Of a stretch of DNA of 64,000 nucleotides, positions 23,603 through 35,140 are shown piece by piece (positions within the stretch are counted from its first letter, which is position 1; every line of letters begins with the position of its first letter). The stretch comes from Saksenaea vasiformis B4078 (lineage: Eukaryota > Mucoromycota > Mucoromycetes > Mucorales > Saksenaeaceae), in NCBI GenBank assembly GCA_000697055.1, contig JNDT01001834.1:62001-126000 (forward strand), given 5' to 3'. The notes under the pieces are model-generated. The model saw only the letters and a list, made by a program, of their open reading frames with translations, did not search any database and was not told where the DNA came from. Made by a program: the position numbers and the translations under genes.

Positions 23603-24451
23603 ATGTTCCCAATTGAAAGCGCGCTTTCTCCATTGTGGAGTCAGAACATGGAAGCTTCGCCGTATGTTGATGAATCATGTGGATAGCACTACTTTACAAT
23701 AACCTTCCTTGTTTGTTTGTAGAAAGTTCCGCCCGCAATCAGAAACGGAATACATGGATAGTCTTGCTCATCAACGAGAACTGGAAACGGAGTTTTGCCG
23801 GGATTTTGAATGCTGCGGGAGACAGCTTCTAGATATGCATGACCTTTTACATCACTTTGAAGAGCATCACGTCTACTCAGATGACGAAGAACAGTTGCTC
23901 TGCCTTTCGGTGCAAGAATCCACCGAGATACACTCGCCACCTTTAACCTCACACATTACAAACCACGACCTGACGGCGCTTGAAAATGCAAACGATCTAT
24001 CGTTCTCTACCAGTGGAAGCAGTAGCAGCGAGGATGAGAGTCCATGCAAACGGAGAAGAAAGCAGCGACCGCAAGATTGGGCAACGCAGGACTGGGTAAT
24101 CCATGCGAACGCAATACTTAATGCAACGATAGGGCACGGTAAGAGATTCCATCGAATGCTTCATTACTGACAGCATTATCAGATACGCCTGACAAGCCGT
24201 ACAGATGCTGCGTGTTTGGATGCGAGAAAGCCTACAAAAATGCAAATGGATTGAAATATCACAGGTTACACGGTCATTGCTTGGAAAAGTTAGGAAGTGA
24301 ACTAGACCGGAAGTCACAGAAACCATACAGATGCTCAATAGGGCTCTGTCGTAAACGATACAAAAATCTGAATGGGCTGAAATACCACATTGAGCACACA
24401 CATATGGCCAAACTTAGACAATGGGTTGAGCGAGATACTCGAACTGAATAA
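23603..24451 (+). CDS. SFP1: Sfp1-like C2H2 zinc-finger protein
   Basis: Putative transcription factor of the Sfp1/JAZF1 group, which links nutrient state to ribosome biogenesis and growth in yeasts. Three exons (23603-23661, 23723-24138, 24183-24451) give 247 residues. The start MFPIESALSPLW is preceded by AT-rich leader. An N-terminal finger-like element has CCGRQLLDMHDLLHHFEEHH. An acidic/Ser stretch and a basic KRRRKQRP patch follow. The C-terminal pair CCVFGCEKAYKNANGLKYH and CSIGLCRKRYKNLNGLKYH matches the signature double finger of this family, with the repeated YKNxNGLKYHxxxxH pattern. It is shorter than yeast Sfp1 because the long disordered region is missing. An AATAAA lies 25 bases after the stop. 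Confidence 0.87.
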
Positions 24452-27400
24452 GATGGGTGTAACTGTTATAAAAGCAATAAAGATAAAGATCGGAATGTGT
24501 GATTATTCCTTAGTATATTGTAGAATTTACCGATAAAATGCTGAGCTCAAGCAAAAAGAGACCTCAAACAATACGATATGAAGCATTTAAACATTGAAAA
24601 CATGTCCTGCTTTCGGAAACCGAACTAGTGGCTGTTACGTTAATCTTCTTCTACGCTGTGAGACAGATATACCACGGATGAAATTCCTTAGAAGGCTTGC
24701 AGGCTGTTTTGAAGGTGCTATCTGTCCCATTACAGTCGTGGGATGACTGTAGCTATTAATTCTAGATATTCTGCTCTATTCGTGCTGAGAGATTGGTAGC
24801 ATGACTTAGACGAGAACGTAGGTCCTAGCGCAGACTTGGCATGATTTAAGCCAAGGAGTCGGATGACCTTTGCGTTTTGTTGCTTTTCACATATCGGCTC
24901 TGCGGCTCTTATTTTGTTCGCTGTGAAGAGAAACTACGGTTACTGTGTTTCTCACCTGACGTATTCGTCTGATGGTGGGATCTATCCGTGACTGGGTTAA
25001 TCATAATCAATGGGTGTATTGGGATTTCCATACATTGCCGTACAGAGCAGAACTCTGAGACTCGTCAACACTAATGCAGTCCCGTAGCTAAAACGTTGCT
25101 TCGTATTTGGCAAAAAATTTAAATCTATCTGCAAAGCTCGAATACACAAATTCTATACATATTCAGACAGAGATATCTACTGAACAGCATTTAAACAGCA
25201 GAAAGACACGCTGATCAAATATGCTTAAGCATGACCTGCTCAGGGAATTTTGCGACAATGATAAAAAGACACGAAAACTATGGAAAATCATATTGGCAGT
25301 CGTGGATACCGTAAAATCGACAGGCTATGTGATCAGCTATGTGCCCATTTTGTCGAGACATCCTTACTTATTGTTTACCGCAAATATTGCCAAATAGACT
25401 TTAACATTATAGGTTATACGGTTATCTGGATCTAACATTCTTGCGAGTTACATCCCGAAATATGTATACCATGTACTGAGCGACCTCTTTAACTTTCATG
25501 TCTTGTTCCCTAGCTAGCCATGGCAACAGTTGAAGTTTGAGTTGACAAGACTCTTCACAGAGGTTAAAAAGACAAACACTGAAGATGTAGTGTGCGCTTT
25601 TATTCATGCGTGTTCTTCCTACGTAAGTTGCTGTTCTCCGGTTTTTATGTCTCAAGGCAGTCTTTACGCCTTACGCTTAGCTATCTGTGTCTGTTATTAA
25701 ACTGAAATTTCTATCAGACAAAAGCTGGGATCCATGCATGATTTTCCGTTGAATCTATGCATAGTTCTGCTAGCATCTCAGTTTTAGTAATAATCATGAG
25801 CGACAAGAGATATTTTGATTGTTCGTGGGAACAAGATGCTCCTATTTCACAATTGAATATGCCAACGTGCGCTATTATTACTTGAAGCTTCAGAAGGATG
25901 TAGAAAGATGCGTTCTGATTGGGGTATACAAATTGCATTGTCAGCCTATTATCATTTATCTTAAATACGAGAGAATATGCCAATACTTGGCAGCACTCGT
26001 TAGCATTATTAAAAAAAATGGAAGCTACGATTACTGCAAATTACGCAGTTATTATTGTACCATTGGTATACATTTAAGATAATATAAATTTGCGCAAGCC
26101 AGAAAGTTCTATGGAAATAGAACAGCCTAATTAAATACAGAGAGACCAGGTATTAATGACGTTTGGTAATCTTCCATTCGAATCAACCATCAAGAGTATT
26201 TTTGTCATTTTACACAAGAGAAATTTGTATCGTATAATGCTGAAGTGTTTGGCCAACAGATGTAGCTGCAAACGTGTGTAGTTTCATGCACCGTGCCACA
26301 AGCAGATCTGGATCTGAGGGTTTTCCTGTTCGTAAACGGGATTCTCAAAGCATACCATACTGAAGCTAAACTGGGTCTACACTGTGTGTTATATTCAAAC
26401 TAGCAGATATTGTCATTTTCAGCGTCGCCACCTACATGTATCGCTTTTCTGTGTTATGCAGTAGACCAAGTGGAAGAACATCTGCGGACACTCCTGCATT
26501 AACTTTCAAAGCAAATGTTCACGTTTATAGAGTCTACTGGTATATCTCTTTCATAAAGCTTTGTTACTCGGCATATTAGGCTTATTGCCAACATAATCAA
26601 TATCCGTACACAATCACAGAACTATGCCTCAGTGTTATTTTAAGTTCCGAAATGGATGTCGAAGATGGTCTGTCAACAAAGCATGAACGTTACTCATATC
26701 TTTTATTGACAATCGTTACTTTACAGAAAAAATCTGCACAAAATGAAGCATTGGAAGTTAGTAGCATCTCTATGTCAGTTGACTCCTGGCTGCGCTTTGG
26801 CTGGTTCCATGGACAAGCAAATAACCTAGATTAATTATAAGGGTTGGGAAATTGAAAGACATTCATTGCAGCACCGATGATAAGTATCTGTTTAATGGTT
26901 TTGGCAAACAGTCTACATGCGTTTTCGGGTGGCGATAGCTTGCAGCTGACATAAACTACTAGTTTGCATGGGTACACAGCAACTGGTAATGCATATTTAG
27001 TGTTTCACTATTTTGATTGTCACATACAAGCTGTTCGTATTCATGAAACGTTCGCTACGAAGAGATGAGGTTCGCGTACGAGCAAGCTATTGTACGCATT
27101 ATAATATTATAATTATCTATAGCAATATTCAATTGTTCCAGGATGATTAAGCCTATATCTTATTCCATGCGCGACGTCGTGGCCGCATGGTGACACTGTG
27201 ACATTTGCCAACCAAATGAGTTTAGCAGATTTCTTCGTTATGGAACAGCATTTTGATTGACTTGTTCTGGAATTCTTATATTTCCTCTCTCTAAAACAAA
27301 TAATAATACATTTTTATATGAATGAGGCCGATAGGTTTAAACTGATGTAACATTTAGCTCGTTTCACTATCGCATCCACTGAGCGTGGGGGAGTCCTACA

Positions 27401-27824
27401 TCTGGACAAAATCGCTCGGCGCACAAAATTGCCGTGACTTCCCTGCAGGCAGAAGCGGCGTCTTGCTTTCTTAAAAGCCAAAAGGTACAGCACGGGAGGC
27501 AGCTTTATCTGTAGTGACGCATCCATAGGTTCTACCATGATAACCGATACCCAACTTGCCTTTATTGCGAACTCTCTTGGTGTGCTTACCATGATGTTGA
27601 TTGTCATCTACCACTACGTATCCGTGAACGATCCCAACGGCGAAGCCTCATCTTAGACAAGCGATTCCATAATAAACGGGTTGCGTTGATCTTTGTTTGT
27701 GAAAAATAATTTTTGAGTTGTTCTGCGTGCTGTGGCATGACATACCCGCCAAGAATAAGCTTGTTTGCTATGAAGACATTGCTTCTGCGTTTTATTTTGT
27801 CTCTTTCTTTCTTTCTTCTTCATT
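24452..27824. other. 3.4 kb gene-poor region
   Basis: AT-rich, with only short frames on both strands and no recognised motif. The pyrimidine-rich stretch just before 27825 is the probable core promoter region of the next gene. A minus-strand frame at 27314-27607 was inspected and gives no family I can name. Confidence 0.45.
24476..24481 (+). terminator. Poly(A) signal AATAAA after the Sfp1-like gene
   Basis: Canonical hexamer 25 bases downstream of the stop codon, at a plausible distance for 3' end formation. Confidence 0.5.
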
Positions 27825-28851
27825 ATGCGTTCACACAGACACTCCAAAGCACAAAAGAATAGCATAGATAGCACATGCAGGCTTCAAGAGGATCTACCAT
27901 GGGCTACGGCTACGGATACCCAGTCCGTCCGACGATCCAGTGAAGATGAGCGCTGTCACTACCGAAAACGTGTAAGTTTCGACAATCTGACGCATGCATC
28001 CTCCACTTTGAATTCGTATACACTTCGTACGGTGACCGCAGGCTATTGTCCAACTACCTCATCTCGCACTTTTATGCTGGTGATTGATCCGGAGCATGTG
28101 ATATCTAACATGTTGCAATATACAATGGATGTAAGTTATTCTTGTTTTAATATTCTCCCTCTTGTTATATGTCATTATTTAAGTCAAGATTAGTACCTCG
28201 TAGATGATGGTGATGAAGTGATTATTGGAGGGGTGAGCTCACCTAGCACAGGTAAAAAAGTGAGAGAGGAAACGCGTATGTCGATTAGGCGTAGCATGCT
28301 GACCGTACATTATAGACAAACAAACCATGAAAGAAAGAGCGACGCAACTGCTGCATTTGGCAACAACTTTGCATCGAGGTGATAAGGTAGACGAAATTCT
28401 CTTCACCACTTTGGGTTCGAACAGTTTCATCATCATTAGATTACGATCACGGTCGAACTCGCCATTGGTCATCCGACGCATTCGATTAATGCTATGGTAA
28501 GAGTGCTGGAAATAGTACAAGGAAAGCCAAGATGTACTGATCTGGATTGGATAAGCGTAGATCCAACTACATCAGCCTTCGTTGATTATTGCATCATCAC
28601 CATCGATATTTAGACGCTGCATAAAGCTTTCATCCGTTCCAGTGGTCGTCGCCCCTCATAGCCAACCAGTATATGAGTCATTTTCAACAAAACTCACGAA
28701 GCTGCTGCGCCGATTATTTTCATGCTGCCGTCTCCTCAATCTCCTCAAACTTCATCCAAATCCACCACGAGAATGTTTTATTCATCGTTGTAAAGATTAC
28801 TTATTTCGTTGCCCGTGCAGAAAATCCTCATCAAGAACCAAACGAGAATAA
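27825..28851 (+). CDS. Universal-stress-protein-like protein with divergent nucleotide site and Cys/basic tail
   Basis: Resembles fungal UspA-domain proteins. The N-terminus is polar with RKRVSFDNL, as seen in fungal USP proteins before the domain. The domain begins SRTFMLVIDPEHVISNMLQY (strand beta-1). After an intron, YLVDDGDEVIIGGVSS follows. Then come MKERATQLLHLATTLH, ITITVELAIGHPTHSINAM, and IQLHQPSLIIASSPSIFR ending SSVPVVVAPHSQP. Five exons are needed, with introns near 28131-28191, 28251-28316, 28387-28440 and 28497-28560. The usual USP ATP-binding pattern G-x-x-G followed about nine residues later by G-S/T is absent: the loop after LIIAS has Ser-Pro instead of Gly-x-x-Gly. The C-terminal 60 residues are unusual, with many Leu, Cys and basic residues (SCCRLLNLL, RCPCRKSSSR). 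It may not bind ATP. The cellular role is unknown. Confidence 0.8.
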
Positions 28852-29626
28852 AATGCATATCAGTTCATCCGGAAGAATATTGCCATCTGTCACTTCTCAT
28901 ATTATCACTGCGTCAGTCCGATAGTTTTTTCAATGAATATATAACATTTTCATATGAAGGCGTATTCTTGCGTTGAATCAGGGAGTACGATGCTTCATAG
29001 CAACGACACAGTAGGTGCGTGCGGCACTCGCAAAATACGCAAATATTTAAGTAATGAAGGTATTTCAAACCATACACATGTACCATGTACAACGAGATCA
29101 AGGCTTTTCAAGCTACAGCCTGTTGTCATTTACTGAATCGTTAAATGGGAGCAGTGAAGTTTATCCTGTTTAACTCTACAGTACTAAATGAATCTTACAA
29201 TGTATTGAATCAGATCTTCCACAGATAAACAAGAAGCACCAGTTTGCTGCCTTTTTGGTAGAAGCGATTATGGTGGAAAGAGGAACGGAACGGACGTGAA
29301 AAAAATGCGCCACCTTCCTTTTTCAGACAACAGCTACAATTTTTTGTGCTGGAAAAAAAGTGGAGACTTCTTTCTGCCGCTTTCACTTGGGTTTTTTTTC
29401 TTTCCGCTTGGACGTCATTAGCCTACAGCGAATTCCCAATCATTAGTTTGAGTCCTCTCTTGAGCTTTTTCTCTTTTGCACGTAATTGAGACTGGAGCAC
29501 ACTCTTGACAGTTTGACAGACATAGGGTGAGCAATCGATCTCTGCATCGGCGCGTTTTCTGTTTTATACTTCATCGTTTGACTCAGCCACTGACGTTATG
29601 CAAAACAGGATTCATTAAAGCTCACC
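28852..29626. other. Intergenic region before the Itc1/Acf1-like gene
   Basis: About 775 bases with no gene seen. T-rich tracts around 29335-29410 and a GACGTCA half-palindrome near 29410 lie in the probable promoter of the downstream gene. Confidence 0.4.
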
Positions 29627-32600
29627 ATGCCGCTTCTTAAACGCAAACGCTACCCTCTTATACAGACACCGACTTATGATCCGACGAAAAAAGAATCGAG
29701 AGAACGCCAAGTGTGGTATTCTGGAATCTCGCACGAAATCTATGAAGACTATGCGTATCCTTTTCTTTAAGATGACTTTGAGACACGTCCCAAACGTGTT
29801 TTTAGACTTATATCTATTGATCCTTGACCTCTGTGCAGAACATATCTTCATCGGCAATCACTTTATAGACGTCCTATTTGGCAGTGTGAATCGACCGGTC
29901 GATCAAACCTGACGTTTAAACAGGCTATGGAAAGTGAACGCATCGAGAAGGAACGCGTGCAAGATAAATTGCCTGAGCAACTTCGGAAACGAGTATTAGA
30001 GCGTGCACAGTTTCGTAAGTTTCCTGAGACTGGATCAACCGATACTAACATTACGGGGTAATTAGAAACTTCACGCCTTGATGCAGTAGTTGATGACGTA
30101 TTCAACTACTTTCTAGAACGCTATATGGCAGGAGAACTTGTCAGCTGCATGTGGGATGATGGTATCATGTAAGTTTCATGATATATCAATCAGTTGGTTG
30201 TATTTGGTCGATTGATCTCTACGCAAAGGTATAATGCAAGGATATTGGAAGTGTATCCTGCGGAAGAACGTGAAGAGACGAATGGAACGAACGGTGCTAC
30301 TCCAAGTGGAGAGCAATATAAAGTGCAGCTGATCGATGAGTTCTCGGAAGGAATTGAGGACTGCATCAAAACAGTGACAAAAGCTGAATTGAAGTATGTA
30401 TTTAGTTGGGTTAATAACATCAGATTAATCGGCTATTTTGATTTGGATACAGGCGTGATCGTTTATCCTACTCCAAGAATCTGTTGAAAAAGTTTATTAG
30501 AGAATGCACAATGAGAGATTCTTACATTGGTGCACCATGGCTCATTAACGTATATGTCAGAGAAGCTTCTATCTCAGTACTAATAGCTGATTATAGCCGT
30601 TGATCGCTGACAGATACAACATTGATACAACTCTCCCATACGATTTACAGGAGGCCAAAGACAACGTATATCTGAAATCACGCAAGAAAAAGCCAGTAAC
30701 GGTGCCTGTACGTAAAGGTGCTTTGCAACTGAAGGATGTGGATGCCAGAAAACTAGAAGCTTCGTTGAAGTACCCGATGGAAGATCTGGATCTTCCCATG
30801 TACAGAAGGGATCCATCTGGACATGGACCAATCATCGATATGTCCCCAACCTCAAACGATGCGAAAAAGGTTATTCCTAACCCTACTGGTGGATTGCCGA
30901 TGCGCATCTCACCATCCCGAGAGAGTACTGTGCCAGCAGATTGTTTTGGATCCTTCCTGATGGTATGGTGCTTCCTCAGCGTCTTCGCTCGCCCTCTCGA
31001 TCTGTACCCCTTCGGTCTGGATGAGTTTGAGAATGCCTTACGATACAACTCTTCCGAAATCAGATCACACATATTGATCGAATCGAACGTTTCTCTTTTG
31101 AATGCGATTATACGAGAGCGACGGAAAACAAAGATTCATAGCCATAGTGCTTTGTCGGCTGGCGGAAGCTTTGCTTTGCTTGAACCAGTACACGGATCTG
31201 GATATCAATCGTCCCGTAGCTCCACGCCTGTATCAACTACGATCAAGAGAGAAGAATCAGGTTTAACAAGCCAATACGCAAGTGGAGATGAGCAGGAAGA
31301 GGCGTCTGGACCATGGCTTTCTCAATCATCAATCCCAAGAAGTGGTTCATCTGTGGACCGAGGTTGCGGTAGTGAAGAAGCAATTGCTATCGGCCAGAAT
31401 TGGGATTCTCGTCCAATCAAACCAATAGATGATCGCGTGGGATGGGAAAACGTGTTAATTGGCTGCATCAACCATGTAAGTTCCGTAACGTATGATTCGT
31501 CTGGCTTATGTTTGGATCAGCTTGCTCCATTTGAACAGCTAGCGGATTTTGATAGGATTCTGAATCATCTAATCCCTCATTCTGACTCTACATTGGAAGA
31601 ACGCGAAGCAGCATATCTTTCCTTAAGTCTGCGCGACAAAATCAAGATTTATGAACTTCTTATTAGTGGCGTGAACGAATGTGCTTTTATAAAGTATGAG
31701 AATACTACATATAAGAATGCTACTAACCTAACTGAATTTAACCAGGGAATATATGGAGGAGTGCCAAGATCAAATGACGGAACTCAGAAAGCAGAAAATT
31801 GATTTAAGCCGAGAGCGAAAACGCATGTAAGTAATGCATCTCTTGCTTTAGATTATTTTAACATATTTGTATTAGCTTCGCTGCTAGACTTGAACTGGAA
31901 AAAACTATAGATGAATCCACCAGCATCAAGACTAAGAGTGAACTTGCTGTTGCTGCTACTGAATCCGAAAATGAGTCAAATGGAAGCGATTCTGAAGATG
32001 TGTAAGTAATTCGCAGGTTGAACCAGACAGAATTTAATGTGGCGTTTTGAATATACATCAGTGGAAAAATACAGCGTCAGGCAGAGCATATCTCAAGACA
32101 TGAGTCTCGCCAAGCCATCCTCAAGCGCAAACAAGCAGAAAGAGAAGAACGAGAAGCCAAGAGGATCAAAATGCATCATCGTCAGCGGGAGGAGGCACGT
32201 GTACGAACCCAAGAGCAACGTGCACGGACGGAGGCGCGCAAAAAGTTGGACGAAGAGGAGCGACAACTGCATAAAAAGGAAGAACAAGTGGAACGAGATA
32301 TGCGCAGATACAACACTCTTCGTATCAAACCGCTCGGTCGCGACAAGTTCTACAATCGCTACTTTTATTTGGATAATATTGGAGGAGGAAGCACCCACGG
32401 AAGCGGAAGGCTCTATATTCAAAGCCCAAGCGAAATAGACCTTATGACGTTGTTTGAACGTGACGAACCTGAATCCTATAAATCTGACGCAGCCTTACCA
32501 TGCGGGCGTGGGGGAGGTATCTCTTTCGTTTGTCAACTTATGCGTGGACAAGGGTTGCATGAAGAGAGCGAGTTTCTTGAACGTCGGATATCAGCACAGG

Positions 32601-32989
32601 ATGATGCAACTGTTGCGGAAGAATGGTGGCAAGCCTACCAGACGCCCGAGGAAGTAAGTATTTACCTTTCTGAGGACCAGACCGATGTCATTAACCGTCT
32701 TTCATAGCTTGATAATTTGATGGAGTGGCTAAACCCAAAGGGTATTCGAGAATACCGACTGAAGCGTGAACTAGAAAAACATATGCATAGTCTATTAGCA
32801 GGAATGAAGAAACGCATCTCAGTAAGTACAGAAGATACAATTCACATCTGCGTTGACTGATGATTTTTATAGGATCATAACGCATCCAAAGCTGCAGCTG
32901 ACTTACCTCGTCGCAGCACGCGAAGCAAGACCACCCCACAAATCCCCCCAGGCTCTTGGCTCGCATATACAAATAAGTTCGCTAAATAG
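29627..32989 (+). CDS. ITC1: ISWI-complex subunit of Itc1/Acf1 type (WAC, DDT, WHIM domains)
   Basis: Nuclear chromatin-remodelling accessory subunit that partners the ISWI ATPase. About nine exons. The N-terminus MPLLKRKRYPL begins a WAC domain (QVWYSGISHEIYEDYA, RRPIWQCESTGRSNLTF, QAMESERIEKERV), which continues after the DNA-contact segment as SKNLLKKFIRECTMRDSYIG. The DDT domain is clear: CFGSFLMVWCFLSVFARPL, LDEFENALRY, LLNAIIRERR. A WHIM1-like block follows (FDRILNHLIP, YLSLSLRDKIKIYELLI). A long charged coiled coil (HRQREEARVRTQEQRART) leads to the WHIM2-like LGRDKFYNRYFYLDNIGG. The C-terminus ends in a short basic tail with LPRRSTRSKTTPQIPPGSW. No PHD finger or bromodomain is present, so the architecture matches fungal Itc1 rather than animal ACF1/BAZ1. 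The chosen start is the only ATG that gives the conserved Pro-Leu-Leu-Lys opening. Confidence 0.87.
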
Positions 32990-35140
32990 ATATGGCTTTT
33001 ACGAATACACAAAATCAGAGACTTTCATAAAACTTTCATTTTCTTTTCTTTTATCCGAATCGTACCGTTTCTTACACAGCATGGGCTTGGTAATTATTTT
33101 AACCAATATTAAGAACGCTTTTCATGACGTTTCATTAATGTCCCACCGTGTCTCCTGTATATATAAGACGTAGTTCATCGCAAGTCAATTATGCAACTAG
33201 TCGAAGCGAGGTCGGCATTCATTAAGATTTGGCTGCAATGATTGGTCAAAGACTACTGATGTACCTTCCATCAGCATTATCACTGTAGCCGTAAATGGAA
33301 TATCTGGTGTTTGCGTTGTAACCGGAACTACCAAAAGGCGCTTAAACCGTGATTACGCAATCTTGCATTACGACAGCCTCTAAGATGGCGTAACGCATCC
33401 GATAAAGAATATATCTCAGTAGTGTCCATTCGTCCTTAATCTCTAGCTCGGCAAAATCGATAATTTATCATTTAGTACAGCTTGTAGGAGATTAATCTTA
33501 TTGGATAACGATTTTCCATTATCAGTATTGGATCAGAGTAATAGCCTTGATTATCCTCTGCAGGCTTATTCTTTTCTAGCACAAAGTGGTAAGTAGCCGC
33601 GGTAGGGTCTATGTACAAACATTGAAGGCACGTGATCGAAGCATGAGATAAGTATCGATACAAAGTAAAATATGCTATGGAAAACATGAAGGCGCAGATC
33701 AGAATTCAAAGTATTGGAAGAAATGTAAAATGATAATGCGCGTAGGTGGCTCATGAATGCTTTTCGCAAAGGTAGTTCTGCTCTTCTGGTTCAATTTGGA
33801 AGGAAAACTGCAATACGTCTTGCCTTCTCAGGAACGGTGCAAGATTAATAACCAAGGCACTAACGTGTTGATTATGACACGGAAAAACATTCATATGACC
33901 TGATACGGAACAAACATATGGAACGTCAATGATGGGAAGGGTTGCGTCTTTTCTGCTTAAGACAGCGCATGAATGTACATGTAGTTAGCTTGATACATGT
34001 ATATTCAGGGGAAAATGCCGTTAATTCTGCTGATATTTAAGATCTTGTACAGATTCTAACGTGAATCTTCTATATGCAACTGTGGGCTTCTTATTGGTAT
34101 TTTTATCCACTATTGTTTTAGCAGCTATCTTCCTACCGAGGATTTCACTTTGAGGGAGACACGATTCAAGAAAACGAAAAATCAGTCTTCCCCTCAAATA
34201 CCCATATGAAATACGTTCTGTGGCCTCTAGTATGAACTCCAATACCTGCATTGGAGCAATGTAACAAGAATAGCCTCTCAGCTCACAATTCATCTAGAGG
34301 AAGCCCCCAGTTATCTTGAACTGACCGGAAAATTACAAGCGAAATCTATGAAGACACTTGGTTGGTGACAAAGCAATCAAACTACCGCATAAAGCTTGGT
34401 AATGGATCTCAAACCAAAATCTGGTGCTACGATAAACAATGGAAGTTATAAGGATAGTCTCTTTCCCACTTACCTAAAAAATAAAGCCCCTGATCACATC
34501 ATCGATGCGACGCTCGGTCTTTGTCAGAAGCAAGTCTATCTAAATGAAGGCGTTTTAATCTTAATAGAAGCGAAAAAGCCCGGAACCATCGTACTAACAG
34601 GATAATGATGATTTTCCTATACATATTGTATGACTGATTTGTCGTTCAAGAAGTAAAATGTAATCCGTTCGCACGGATGGCAATCAAAGAAACGATTGTA
34701 AAGACAATTTTCTGGCATATGACCCCAGTTGCCTTCTTTAGCACGAGATTTGTCTTCAAAATGGAAAGGGCCAGATATTGACCAATGAACATACGCGATA
34801 TGACTAATAGGTAAAACCAGCCGTGTGACAACTTACAGTAAAGCGATGAAAAAGCACGGAATCTCTTCACCAATAGCACGATCTGGTATGAACAGGCCAA
34901 AGGTAATGACAATCAAAGAGATAATGTGACCAATGCTATTGGTGCGAGTTATTTGTGTAGATAACCTCGTATTACGTTAAGAACGCAAAGATACCATGGA
35001 GACATCCCGAACTGTGTCAGGAATACCGCGCCCTTTTTTTTCCCCATTTGGGTGTATGATTCATATAAAAGCTGATCACTTGCCCCGTTCTTTTCTTTCT
35101 TTTTCTCAAGAAACTTCATTTTTAATTAAGAAAAAACCTT
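32990..35140. other. 2.1 kb gene-poor region
   Basis: Short frames on both strands without motifs. One plus-strand frame at 34396-34605 has balanced composition but no family I recognise and no convincing splice partner. The last 100 bases are rich in TTTCTTTC and lead into the permease start. Confidence 0.45.

Noticed and set aside
28415..28430. GGTTCGAAC, similar to a tRNA B box
   Set aside because: It lies inside a predicted intron of the USP-like gene, no matching A box, acceptor stem or anticodon arm is found around it.
30569..31072. Long minus-strand frame of 167 codons
   Set aside because: It lies antisense to the DDT-domain exon of the Itc1-like gene, whose plus-strand reading has clear family motifs, so it is a shadow frame.
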